Origin: Pegea sp. RAD2-039
Lineage: Eukaryota > Chordata > Thaliacea > Salpida > Salpidae
Length of the DNA stretch: 64,000 nt
Reading direction: 5' to 3'
NCBI GenBank assembly: GCA_034620365.1
Contig: JAQGEQ010000270.1
Span: forward strand, 744,001-808,000
Made by a program: the position numbers and the translations under genes. This document shows, in pieces, positions 1 through 11,600 of the stretch (positions are counted from its first letter, which is position 1; every line of letters starts with the position of its first letter). The notes below the pieces were generated by a model. The model made no database searches and was not told where the DNA came from. It saw nothing but the letters and a program-made list of their open reading frames with translations.

Positions 1-3000
1 AGATTTATCACTTCACGATTACAACTTTGTCTGCAACGATTGAGATGAAGAATAGAGATGAAGAAGCAGGACATACTTACAGCTTGCTCTCATTCAACGC
101 GAGCTTGTCGCGTAGCAACTGAGTTTCCGACTTTTGCTCCTGAGCATTCAGTTGCGCTTGAAATTCTTTCTCGCGAGATGTCGCCATCAAATCTTCAAGA
201 TTTTTGTTCCCGACACGCTCTGACTCTAGTTGTTGATGAACAACTTCTAATTCGCGATTCAAATCCTCATAATTTGAATGAAGCTACCGGAAGACGAGTT
301 TCAACAAAACTAGACACTAGAGGGCAGCACACTACTCACTTGTTCAAATTCCACTGTTTTTGCCGTCAATTTTCGCGCGATCGCATCTTTCGAGCTCTCA
401 CATTTTGCATTCAGATCACGTGATGAAACAAGATCACTATGAAGAAGTGATCTTTCAGATCGGATGCGTTCACATTCACTTTCAAGAGTTGCCACTTGCG
501 AAGTGAGACACGTCACTTGCTGCTCGTACGATTGCTGACTCTGTGACGTCACAAATAACACTCGATCCTTCATCAAAGGACTCTATTTCACCTGAAGATG
601 CTTGCTAACTTCTCGTTCCAACATCGACATCTTCTCCTGCATCTTCAATCGCTCTTGATCGCAGCTTGCGAGCTCATGACGTAACGTTTCCACCTCATCA
701 GTTACGATACGAAGCTTAGAAGTTGTCGAGTCGCGATCAGAACTCAACTTCCGTTGTTGATCCAACAAGTCCTGCATCTCACGATCCTAAGAAGACACAA
801 ATCACCAAGATGCTTCAAAGTAAGATGAAGACTCACTCTGGATGCAAGAGATTTTTCTAAATTGAGCGTTTTATTGTCGCGATCTTCAATCATGATTTTC
901 ATCTCATCCCTGATCCTCATCAACTCCTCAACCTCCACATTTACATCCTGATTTTCACGCGTCATCGTCCCTAGGTCATCTTGCATCCTGCAACAAGCAA
1001 TATTTAGTAAAGTGGCCACTAGATGGCGCTACTTACCGCCGATTGTCGCGATTGAGAGCTTCTTTTACGCGCGTGAGGTCATTAAGCTCACATTGAGTAG
1101 AATCCAACTGACGTCGAAGACTCCTCACTTCGCGTTCCGTCGACGCCATCTCATCTTCGCGACGTTCCAGCTTCCCCTGCATCCACAAATCTTCAACAAC
1201 CGCCTCAACTCCCATCAGCTCACTTGTGTCTCGTTCATCAGTTCCTTCGCATCTTTCAACTCCACTTCTTTCTTACTCAACTGCTCCTCAACCTCTGAGA
1301 TCAGCTCCACTCTCTCATCCAAATTGATCTGAAGCGCATCCTTCTCGCGATCGAGCGTTGTCATGGTAACGCGCAAGCTCGAGATTTCGTCACTTTGTTT
1401 CGCCATCGCTGCTATTTGCTCGCTGATTCGTTTCTAAAAACACTCAACTGCTGCATCCGGGACACAAAATAAACCAGCTACTTCTAAAGAGCCGATCCGC
1501 TCTTCTAGGGACACAACTTCGTTACTCTTCCGGCTCAATTGACGTTCGCTGTTGCTAAGTGATATTTCAAGTTGGTTCTTTACTGATCTGCAGGATAAAG
1601 TTGATAAGAAGATCGCGAAAGTATCCAAGACACAAACCGGAGGTCCTCGAGCTCACAACGAGTCATTTGAAGATCTTCCTCCAGTTGCTTCATCCGAGAT
1701 TTCATCACTTTCAGCTCTCCGCTCATCGAAATGTTCACTTCCTTCAAGGAGTCTAAGCGACTCTAAAGATGAAGATCAGAAGATGAAGATCAGAAGATGA
1801 AGATAAGATGAAAAATATCAGAAGATGAAAGATGAAGATCAGATGAAAGATGATCAGATGAAAGATGATCAGAAGATGATGATCAGAAGATGAAGATCAG
1901 AAGATGATGATCAGATGAAAGATGATCAGAAGATGAAGATCAGATGAAAGATGATCAGAAGATGAAGATCAGATGATGAAGATCAGATGAAGGATGATCA
2001 GATGAAAGATGATCAGAAGATGATGATCAGAAGATGAAGATCAGATGAAAGATGATCAGAAGATGAAGATCAGATGAAAGATGATCAGAAGATGAAGATC
2101 AGAAGATGAAGGACTCACATCCAAATCCGCCCTCTCTTCACTTAAAGAGCAAACTTTCGATTCGAGATCATTTGATCTTTGTTCCAATCGCGCTCTTTCA
2201 CTCACAGACTGATCTTGTTGAATCTACATCACCAAGATCATCATCAATTCACATCTACATCATTAAGACCTACTTTTAGTCGTTCACGAAGACAATCACG
2301 CTCAGTTGTCATCCGCCTTAGGTCAGCGGTCGCGTTATCGCGTTCACATTCGACGCGCCTCAAAACCGCTTGAGCTGTCAACGAAGTCTTCGAAGATTTC
2401 GGAGAGCGAACACATTCTCGACGTAGTCGCTGTAACTCTTCGTTGGCCTGGTAACAAGTAAGTTGAGGACCAGTGGACCACACTGAGGTGGTTACCTGGT
2501 CATAAAGGACATTCGTCTTATCGCGTTCTTGAGTTAAGACTTTGACATTTGCTTGGACCTCTGCTAGGTGGCGCTCGAATTTGGTGAGCATTGCTTGAAG
2601 CTCGTCGCGTTCTTGAACAACTGCAGCGTACTCGCGACTCTGCGCATGCGCAGTTGAGTCAGGTCAGTAGAAAAGAGCGCGAAGCGGTGCGAATCAGTGA
2701 AGCGTGAAATTAAGTAGCGTTTGGGACGATTAGAGTTGATTCGTATAAGGATCAAGTAGTGGACAGTGAGAGTGATTTTGGGGCCGAGGACTGATTTCAT
2801 TGGACAGCGAAGCTTATCCCACCTGACCAGCTTTGCAGGCCTCATTAGGATCGCGGAAACCGCGACGTCGCGGCGTCACCAACGCTTTCATTGTCTTCAA
2901 TTCACGTTTATAAAAATCTCTCTCAAATTCCAACTCGCTTTTAAATGGCTAAAAGAATCGCGCGATGATGACGTCACATGACTACTACATGACGATGACG

Positions 3001-6000
3001 TCACACACACTCACCGTTTTGCCTTTCTTCGGCGTTCGATTAGGACTCCGGAGCTTTGGACTAGCTACATCTTCAGATCTCTTTGAATCCTAAAAGATGA
3101 ATGAAAGTTGAAGGAATAGAAGATGAAGAGATGAGACATACCCGGAGCATAGATTGAAGAAGATCACATTCCTCTTTGTAGTGATCTCTTTCTTGCTCCA
3201 ACGTCCGGATGAAGCCATCTAACTTGCTCGGCGACTTGTCGAGTTTTCGAGCTCGCGAAGGACTCACTCGGAATCGTTCCAAATCCATCACCAGTTGCTT
3301 CTCTGATCATACAGTTGATTGACATCATGAAGTAATTGTTGATCAAACAAACCATTTGCTTGTAAAGTGGATATTTTTTGGCTGAGAATTTCTTTATCGG
3401 ATTGTAATTTGTCGAGAAGCTGATTAAGACGATCAACATCGGAAGATTTTGCTTCAAGTTCACTTCGAAGTTCGCGCGCTTCACTTGCCAACCGGTCGTT
3501 CGACTGAAGAAGTTGTTAGTAAAAATGGATTTTTAAGTACAGAGAAATTTGAACAAACTTCAGTGACATTGATCAGTCGACTTTCTTTGCCTTGTTCTGA
3601 AATATGTGATTGACGTAATTCCATTTGTGCTTCGTGAATTTCGCGATCGGCGACATTAACTGCTTCCTGCTCACATAAACAAAATCAACCAATTAGAAAT
3701 TATTATAAGAATAAACAACATTAATATAAACAAGTTCTATGTACCAGTAACCAACTAAATACCAACCACCTACAACCAACCATCTACAACCATCACTAAC
3801 CAGCAACCAACCATCTACTAACCAGCAACCAACCATCTACAACCAGCAACCAACCATCTACAACTAGCAACCAACCATCTACAAACAGCAACCAACCATC
3901 TACTAACCAGCAACCAACCACCAGCAACCAACCACCTACAACCAACCATCTACAGCCTACAACCAACCAGCAACTAACCATCACTAACCATCTACAACCA
4001 GCAACCAACCATATACAACTATCAGCAACCAACCATCTACTAACCAGCAACCAACCATTTACAACCTGCAACCAACCATTTACAACCATCTACTAACCAG
4101 CAACCAACCATCTACTAACCATCAACCAACCATCTACTAACCAGCAACCAACCATCTACTAACCTGCAACCAACCATTTACAACCATCTACTAACCAGCA
4201 ACCAACCATTTACAACCATCTACTAACCAGCAACCAACCATCTACAACCTGCAACCAACCATCTACTAACCAGCAACCAACCATCTACTAACCATCAACC
4301 AACCATCTACTAACCAGCAACCAACCATCTACTAACCAGCAACCAACCATCTACAACCTGCAACCAACCATCTACAACCATCAGCAACCAACCATCTACA
4401 ACTAGCAACCAACCATCTACTAACCAGCAACCAACCATCTACAACCAGCAACCAACCATCTACAACTAGCAACCAACCATCTACAAACAGCAACCAACCA
4501 TCTACTAACCAGCAACCAACCATCTACAACCTGCAACCAACCAGCAACTAACCATCACTAACCATCTACAACCAGCAACCAACCATATACAACTATCAGC
4601 AACCAACCATCTACTAACCAGCAACCAACCATTTACAACCTGCAACCAACCATTTACAACCATCTACTAACCAGCAACCAACCATTTACAACCATCTACT
4701 AACCAGCAACCAACCATTTACAACCATCTACTAACCAGCAACCAACCATCTACAACCTGCAACCAACCATCTACTAACCAGCAACCAACCATCTACTAAC
4801 CATCAACCAACCATCTACTAACCAGCAACCAACCATCTACTAACCAGCAACCAACCATCTACAACCTGCAACCAACCATCTACAACCATCAGCAACCAAC
4901 CATCTACAACTAGCAACCAACCATCTACTAACCAGCAACCAACCATCTACAACCAGCAACCAACCATCTACAACTAGCAACCAACCATCTACAACCAGCA
5001 ACCAACCATCTACCAACCTGCTTTTCTTGTTCCAATTTTTGAGCTAACCGATCAATATCTCTCAATTCATTATGAAGTCTTTCCACATCCCGATTTAATC
5101 TTTGAGAGTCTTCGATTGCTCTCTGCTTTGTCTCATCCAACTCAATGATACGTTCTTCCAATTCCTGATTCGTCTGTTGTAAGTAGCTCACCTACAATCA
5201 ACCTGACGTCACCAACAACTCGATCAACGTCGTCATTAACTCACTTGTAAATTGAGATGTGAGATCAGACGTTCATTGCTTCGATTTTTTGCTTCCAATG
5301 ACACTACATCATGAGGTCTACCGCCTTCGAGTGATCGATTAAGACGTTCGATTTCACGTTCGCGAGCTTCAACCTGAAAAACAATTTGAACTTGTTCACT
5401 CAACCGTAACTCAGCGACGCTTAAACCCGATGACGTCATCTCCTCGACTGTCAACAAGCGCAGTTTAAATTGAAATTAAATAATTTTTTAATAATACAAC
5501 AAACTACAAGACGCGCGAAGAGATCTTATCGATCTCACCACCGGTGAAGATCTTCTGTTCTTGCGTGAAGACATGAATCACGGTTTCAAAAACTGAAAAA
5601 CTCAAAACTCCGCTTAACTCTAAATAAAAAGTTGTAAAAAAAAGAAAATGTAAAAATATAAATAAAAAATAATCGCAAGGGACAAGCAGTGGGCCGAAAC
5701 TACAAACAGGCCAAGCAGTGGGCCAAAACTATAAACGAGCCGAGTAGTGGGCTGCAACTATAAACTGACCGACTGAGTCCTGTTTTCAGACGATTGTTGA
5801 GTTTCCGTTGAACCGTTTGTAACAAGTTTCGACTTGTCGCTGGCCACCAGGAGGCGCTGCAGAGTCAGTTGCGCGCGCGCCGCAAGTTTGTTTTCAAAAT
5901 TGTCAAACGAGTAGTGGTTGGTAGTGGCGGTGATGACGTCATCAGCGGCGTTGGTTCCACTACGTTGCTGTGGCGACGATGGGCTCGCGCATTGCTGACG

Positions 6001-8662
6001 TCAGCGAAGATGTTAGTTGGAAAGCGATGCCAGACGAAGCGACGACATTTAGGAGCGCGCGAACCTTCGCTAACCACTTCTGATGGCTTTTGAAGATCAC
6101 GTGATTGCGTTTGAGCGATCGCGGGTTGAGACCGTTTCCAAACAAACTTCCGTTTCAAGCCATCCCATAAAGTTGGTGCGCGTGACGTCATTCGATGACG
6201 TAGCTCGCTCAGTGTGGCTGATGACGTCATCATTGAAGCGCGATGTGAACGGAAAGAGACGCCAGAGAACTGACGTCTCACCGGATGTCAACTTGCGGAG
6301 TTCAACATCCGAACCTTCTCACAAAGTCCATCTTTGTACACGACGATTCCTCTCACTTCCGGTTCCCGCTTCCTTCTTCTTCTTCTTAACTTCCGCTTTT
6401 TCTTGGCATCTGGGATCGGGCAAGAGATCACCCAAGATGCAACTCTTTCATGAGACTCTTTTAGATTGATCTGATCTTTGCATCTTCTCATCTTTTTATG
6501 AACTTTAGGATGAGTTGATTTTGCTGACACTTCAACTTCTTCTTCTTCTTCTTCTAAAGTCTTTAAATCATCTGAACTGCTCCTGCCTTCAGCTAATTTA
6601 GGTCTTTCCTCCCTAACAATCCCCTGATCCTCTCCCTGATCCTGATCCTCCTCTTCCTGATCTTCATCTTTCTTTTTACCAAACAATCGTGAAATGATCA
6701 TTCCCATCTCGATGCTTACTACCAGTAGCAAGTACCACATCGAAATGAAGTCAAAGCTTCATCATCAACTACTCATCAGCTTATGACGTCATCGCCGCGC
6801 GCCACTTAAGTACCACATAATGAGAAGTAGTGGGCGAGAAACCGACCTGTTTGTGGAGACAAGAAATCTTGTTGACGTTCACTTCCTCAGAACACTTCAG
6901 CAGCTTCAGATCCTCACTTAGCTTCTTTATCTTCTTATCAGCTACCTGAAAAATGACGTCACTTAGAGTCACGTGATGTTAATCAAAGATCGAGTAATTA
7001 AAAGATTCAAAAACTTTGGTTTATTTTTTCGCTTTTTTGTTAATTTAATTGTTACAAATAAACTCGACTCTAGCACGCCAACTAGCGGAACAAATCACTT
7101 GAACAAGATCTGCAATGTAAGGATCATCTGGTTGCGTAGAAACGAATCGCGTGCGTTCTGCTGGTGGTAATGTGGACTCGATATTCATCCGCTGACGTCG
7201 AAATGGGATCGATTTTTTTCTACCTCCTACCGAAGAACATATTGATGAAGATATTGAAAAAGATTTGATCTTAAAACCTGGAGTTTGGATAATGGCTTGT
7301 AGATTCTTCTCTTGTAGTTTGTGGATTGTTTCTGTTTTTAAAGAGGACTCTTTTTCAATAGCGCGAACTTTCAGGACATACTGCGAGTTAAGGAATCTCA
7401 AATCTGCATTTTCGTGTTCTAACTTTCGTAGAGATAGTTTAGTGCCTGAAAATAACCAATAAAAATTGATCTTTTTATAGTTTCACGAAAACTTAGTCAG
7501 ATCACTTTCAATTACCAGCCTGAAACTGATTAATTACAACGACCTTGCCGAAAGTTTAATCGATCATTAATCAAAATCAAATGAAAACAAGTCACTTTTA
7601 GACAAAGCATTCAAATCATCTTTGATCTTCACGAGTTCTAGATGTAGTTTGTTGTTCTCCTGAACTAATTTTGCGTTGTCAGCCCTGTATGGTTCAACAG
7701 CATCTTCAATTATGTCTGGAGAGTCCCCGCTTTCACAATGCTTAGCTGCTTTTAATTCCTGGACTTTGGCATTTTTCAAACTGTTTGTTGTGTGCAATAA
7801 ATCACTGAACAGACGTTCAACCTGCAATTTCAATACTTTACTCAACTAGTTGTTTAAAATTATTTTACCAGTAAAAATATTTCCAGGTCAAAAGCTTTAG
7901 GTGAAAGAATTTTTAATTAAACTCAGCATTTTATAAATTTAATTAATTAATAGTTGGACAAAAAGTGAAAAGCGGGTTGGCTGATTGAAGAGTATTTATA
8001 AACTAATCTATACAAAACTATTTTAAGATAAAATAAATAAATATAGTTCAAACCTTTAAAATTAATTAACTTTTTGACTTATTATAAGAATCAAATAATT
8101 CTCTTTTCAACTTAGCAAGTTTATTTTTTTAAGTAATAAAAAGGGCTATCAAATAATAAAAACCAAAATATTTAAAATCATATTTAGAACATTTTGTAAT
8201 CTATAAAGTTCTCATTGAAAATATACTCTTTTTCAACAGAACTTTCAGATAATGCTATAGATTAACTAAATTAAAAGATAAATTATTTTAAATGTATCTC
8301 AGTTAAATTAAATTTATGAAGATAAATTATAAATAAATTTAATCTGTAATTCTGCAATAGTTTTAAGAGCTAGTTAAAAAATGTATATAGATTATTTATA
8401 ATATTTCTAATTAGCAATTGGATATTCCATTTTCTTTAATTTAAGAAAATTCATGAATTTTTTTTTAAATCTATTTAATAAATTACATTTTATAATTAGA
8501 AATAAGAAAAATTGAATTAAATCATCAATTCAAACTTTGAAGATAAAATGATAAAAATGTAAAACATCTTACTAATGGCAAGGAATCAATTCCAAGAGTT
8601 TGTCTGTATCCCAGCAGATCAAGTCTCTTTCTAAGAGCAATAAATTTTTGTTCATAACTCAT
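1..8662 (-). CDS. CEP135: CEP135 centriolar coiled-coil protein, 3' end off window
   Basis: Centrosomal protein of 135 kDa, which links the centriole cartwheel to the microtubule wall. Exons on the minus strand, 5' to 3': 8573-8662, 7596-7821, 7278-7445, 7099-7226, 6847-6945, 5245-5373, 5018-5191, 3559-3666, 3353-3503, 3142-3302, 3015-3089, 2823-2948, 2496-2639, 2274-2447, 2119-2208, 1638-1762, 1482-1587, 1224-1433, 1037-1176, 837-987, 592-786, 340-540, 81-283 and 1-30. All joins keep frame, giving 1,134 codons; the human protein, as I recall it, is about 1,140. Diagnostic family stretches are LLGYRQTL near the N-terminus, KLQEKNLQAIIQTP, PFRRQRM, QPDDPYIADL, EREIERL and SLDREKDAL-like TLDREKDALQ. 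The rest is heptad-rich coiled coil. The start at 8662 opens MSYEQKF and lies about 30 nt after a TTTAG acceptor. Exon 12 (2823-2948) and the acceptor of the 81-283 exon are the least certain. Confidence 0.93.
314..330 (+). promoter_or_regulatory. CTCF-like motif in a 56-nt CEP135 intron
   Basis: ACACTAGAGGGCAGCAC matches the CTCF core CCASYAGRKGGCRSY at nearly every position. It lies inside the intron 284-339, next to the GTGAGT donor of the exon at 340-540. Binding is inferred from the motif only. Confidence 0.45.
1013..1031 (+). promoter_or_regulatory. CTCF-like motif in a 49-nt CEP135 intron
   Basis: TGGCCACTAGATGGCGCTA agrees with the long CTCF consensus almost base for base. It sits immediately beside the 5' splice site and fills about 40 percent of the intron 988-1036. 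Confidence 0.55.
1768..2115. repeat. GA-rich minisatellite filling a CEP135 intron
   Basis: Tandem array made of GATGATCAG, GATGAAGATCAG and AGATGAAAG modules; the commonest larger period is about 29 bp. It occupies nearly all of the CEP135 intron between the exons at 2119-2208 and 1638-1762 (intron 1763-2118). On the minus strand the array begins within a few bases of the GTGAGT donor and runs up to the TTTAG acceptor. TGATCA palindromes recur throughout. Confidence 0.9.
2556..2575 (+). promoter_or_regulatory. CTCF-like motif in a CEP135 exon
   Basis: GACCTCTGCTAGGTGGCGCT contains the CTAGGTGGCGC core. It lies in coding sequence (exon 2496-2639), so it may be a by-product of the codons. Weaker case than the intronic copies. 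Confidence 0.3.
3743..5017. repeat. 21-22 bp minisatellite with ~574 bp higher-order repeat
   Basis: About 1.27 kb of tandem units of the form ACCAACCATCTACTAACCAGC (21-22 bp, with shorter variants). A larger duplication is visible: the stretch from 3961 recurs from 4535, an offset of 574 bp, with the same order of variant units. The array lies inside the CEP135 intron 3667-5017 and its first repeat base is effectively the first base of the intron on the gene strand. On the gene strand the units read without stops as WLVAGCR-type peptide repeats, which creates spurious long open frames. Confidence 0.93.
5841..5859 (+). promoter_or_regulatory. Strong CTCF-like motif in a 1.47-kb CEP135 intron
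   Basis: TGGCCACCAGGAGGCGCTG is essentially the textbook animal CTCF site. It is in the intron 5374-6846, which is GC-rich, holds six TGACGTCA octamers and is followed on the plus strand by a GCGCGCGCGC run. Confidence 0.6.
6288..6740 (-). CDS. Hypothetical 150-aa basic/acidic protein nested in a CEP135 intron
   Basis: An open frame of 150 codons on the same strand as CEP135 and wholly inside its intron 5374-6846. It opens with a hydrophobic segment (WYLLLVVSIEMGMII), continues with a Lys/Glu/Asp/Gln-rich stretch including a run of six Glu, then a very basic stretch (KKKRKLRRRRRKR), and ends in EVRGIVVYKDGLCEKVRML. An alternative start at 6707 gives MGMIIS, which fits the N-myristoylation pattern MGxxxS. 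Third codon positions look varied rather than repeat-like outside the acidic run. I do not recognise the protein. It could equally be a chance frame in a GC-rich intron. Confidence 0.3.
   Translation of the reverse strand: MWYLLLVVSIEMGMIISRLFGKKKDEDQEEEDQDQGEDQGIVREERPKLAEGRSSSDDLKTLEEEEEEVEVSAKSTHPKVHKKMRRCKDQINLKESHERVASWVISCPIPDAKKKRKLRRRRRKREPEVRGIVVYKDGLCEKVRMLNSAS
7227..7277 (-). other. 51-nt frame-preserving mini-intron in CEP135
   Basis: GTTTTA donor and TTCGGTAG acceptor on the minus strand. Splicing restores the family sequence QTPGGRKKSIPFRRQ; retention would insert 17 residues without a stop. Confidence 0.7.
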
Positions 8663-11600
8663 AACAGTGTGATAAAAAATTGGTGTTTCCTAAATTTGAT
8701 TTGATTACTAAAAAAATTGCCCAACTAGATATGGTTTACTTTTATTAATTTATTTTTACACATTCACACAAATAATATGGTTTTTAATTTAATAAAAACA
8801 GTTAGTAAATATTATTATTAGGTAATATTAAAACTACAAATATTGTTACTTGAAAAACTAATTAATTTAAAATTTGTTTACAATTTATTCTTAAATAAAT
8901 AAATAACTCGTTTAATTATTATAATTATAAGTATCATTAAAAATGTTACTTTCAACAAACATTTTTCTAATTATAAAAATATTTAATATAAAATAAAACA
9001 GTTAAAAATGAGAATTATTTTATCATTTTAAACATTCAATAGTTCTTATATTAATTCAAATATGTTTAGTATTAAAGTTTTCCTAATACACAATTACATT
9101 TATTTTCGAAAACTGAATATCAAGTTTAAACTTTTTTATTCTGATAATTTATTCTATTAACAACCTCTAAATCTAATTTTGTTCAACTTATTGATATTAG
9201 GTCAACAGGTAGTAACATTATTTATTATAATAGCAATATTTTATATAAATCATAAGATAAAAAAAAACTTTCCATAAAACAATCCAAAAATTTATATTAT
9301 AAAATTCAAAAATAGAATAAAAATAGTATAGCCTTTTTCTACTAGTACATTGTATTTATACCATTTATTAACCTATATTGCTTTAATGTTATTCTAAAAT
9401 AAAAACTATAAATATGGATATTGAGTCAATAAAAATTGTAATCTTCAATTTTCGCGCCACACCAAAAAAATAGAATTAACGAATAGTGTTTGCTGAAAAT
9501 AACGGATGAATGTTGTAACCAGTATAAGAAATTGAACTGTTGTACAAATTCAGCTGTTTTGAAATTAATATTTGACATTGAAAACAACCAATTCCACTAT
9601 TTCATAAAGTTGAATATTAATAATTTTAGTACTTTTGTACATTTTGTTTAAAACAGCTATAAATTTGCTCAAGCTTAAGTTGAATCGTTATAATATTGCC
9701 ACGATTGTCATTTCTAAACCGTGTTTTTTTTCTTTTTGGTATTATTAACATTCTATGTAATTATTCAAAATTATATTGTATGGATACTACTGAAAATGCC
9801 ATATGCTCCAACTTTTTCTTTCAAAATTGTTATCCTAGCTATAATATATATTAAAATTATTATTATATACTTAGTAGATATTCATTCTATATTATATTAT
9901 TTTTAAGAATGTGTGTTAGCGCGAGGTGCTCTTTTCAGGCTCCCTGCTTCACGTTTGTTGTAATAAATTAATTAATTAAGGTAAATATTTCAAACAAGAA
10001 AAGTGTAAACCGTTTTTATTAATGCTTGAATAAAGGATTATTATATAAGAATGAACATTTCTAAACTAACTTAAAACTAAAGTGTAAATAATTTACTGAC
10101 GCTATTTACTCTAATTTACTCATTTTATATTTTGAAACCTCATTTGATGTTCACCTATATTTTTTTATTTAATAAAACTTTGCAAATTCAGTTCAGATAG
10201 TCATATTTAAGAGTTATTTATAGTAAGTACTTCTATGTTATTTGAGACAAAACTCTATTCAAGTTAGACTGGAACAGTTTTGGTATTTCAAAACTAAGCT
10301 ATGTCTCCGTATAAGATTTATGATTATAACAGATGACTTAGTGCTTACTTTATTCTACGAGCGTGTAGCGGATTCTTGATGTTTATGAGCATAATTCTAT
10401 CTGAAAAATATATGAACATTTGTTCCTCATTTGAAAGATTCTTTAATTAGAATGTACTTAGATTTATAATGTAGCTTGTATCGATTAATACCTTCATCAC
10501 TATTTTTAGTGGTAAGAGAGTAAAACTTGTTTTGAGAAAGTTATCTTTATAACTAGTGAGTATATTTCAAGCTATTTCAAAAAAAATTAGATCCGGAAAA
10601 CTAACAGTAAAAAATATAAAAAATCGTCTTAGAATCAATTTTTTCAAATTATAAACTATAACTTACCATCTAGATCTATCATAGTTATTAAACTAAATTA
10701 AGTTTAAACGGTAATAATTTCTGCATGCAAACTAAGAAATTTCGAATCACAATCAATATTTTAGCAGATATAACTTGCCCATAGTTTTATTATTGAATAA
10801 ATTAATAAAATGTTAGGAATTGATCAACAATCTGATAATTAGCTGCATCTGTAATTTTACATAAGACACATTTATTAATATGAATTATTCCTATTTCTTC
10901 ATTATAATTCATTTAGATGTATTTTCATTTAGTCCATCATTTTTGCAAGTAATCTCTCTAAAGCTCAGTTTTAGTAGGTTCTTTCTGGTAAGTAAAAAAA
11001 TCTACACTTTTTTCAGTTTTACCATTATCAATACAATTTATTTTTAAGTTCAAAAATAATCTTAGCCAATGTGAGTTTAGACTATGAATTTGCATAATAC
11101 TTTTGAGGTACTTTGCTGTGCAGTGAATTGTTTGATAAAACTAAATATTAAGCACCCTCAAGTACAAATTTTAGAGGCTTGCTATTATTGGTCGCAAAGT
11201 CGTACATAATAAGGTAATGAATAACCACTCAACTATTATTCTATTAACTACTTCTCAACAGCTTCAAACCAGCTTTTATGCTACAAGGATATAGTAAGGC
11301 TAATTTTACGAGATTGGAACCACAAAGTAAATTTTAAAAATAGATGCGAATTTCCCATCATTTGTTGTGATATAGGCTTAAAAACCAATGATAAAAAGCA
11401 TTCAAGAATTGACCAAAAAACTTATAACTTTTAGTGAAATACTTTTATGAAAAATATATTTTTTTATATTACTATAAGTAAAATTAAATTATTAAATGTA
11501 TAAGATTAAATTTATCAAAATTTTCTCAAATTTGTACCAATGTTGATTTTTCCAACTGTTTGCAGTTGTGAAGCGTAAATTATCCAAAATACTTTGAAAT

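Larger units (their letters stand above)
5374..6846. promoter_or_regulatory. GC-rich CEP135 intron, candidate regulatory block
   Basis: The intron separates the exons ending KISCLHKQ and beginning VEAREREIERL, an exact match to the continuous human order, so no exon is missing. It contains TGACGTCA at 5431, 5934, 5996, 6183, 6222 and 6784, a TCACGTGA E-box at 6097, and the CTCF-like site at 5841. The density of palindromic factor-binding motifs suggests an intronic enhancer or internal promoter; this is inference. Confidence 0.4.

Noticed and set aside
3796-4523. Long minus-strand open frames of Trp/Leu/Val-rich repeats
   Set aside because: They are translations of the 21-22 bp minisatellite inside a CEP135 intron, not a gene.
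5865-6281. 138-codon minus-strand open frame in the long CEP135 intron
   Set aside because: It starts at a non-ATG codon, overlaps open frames in other registers and lies over a run of CRE octamers; composition is Arg/Ser/Thr-rich as expected of GC-rich non-coding DNA.
9920-9950. GGTGCTCTTTTCAGGCTCC resembling a histone 3' stem-loop
   Set aside because: There is no histone gene nearby, the pairing extends well beyond the histone stem, and the same module recurs in two other dispersed copies.
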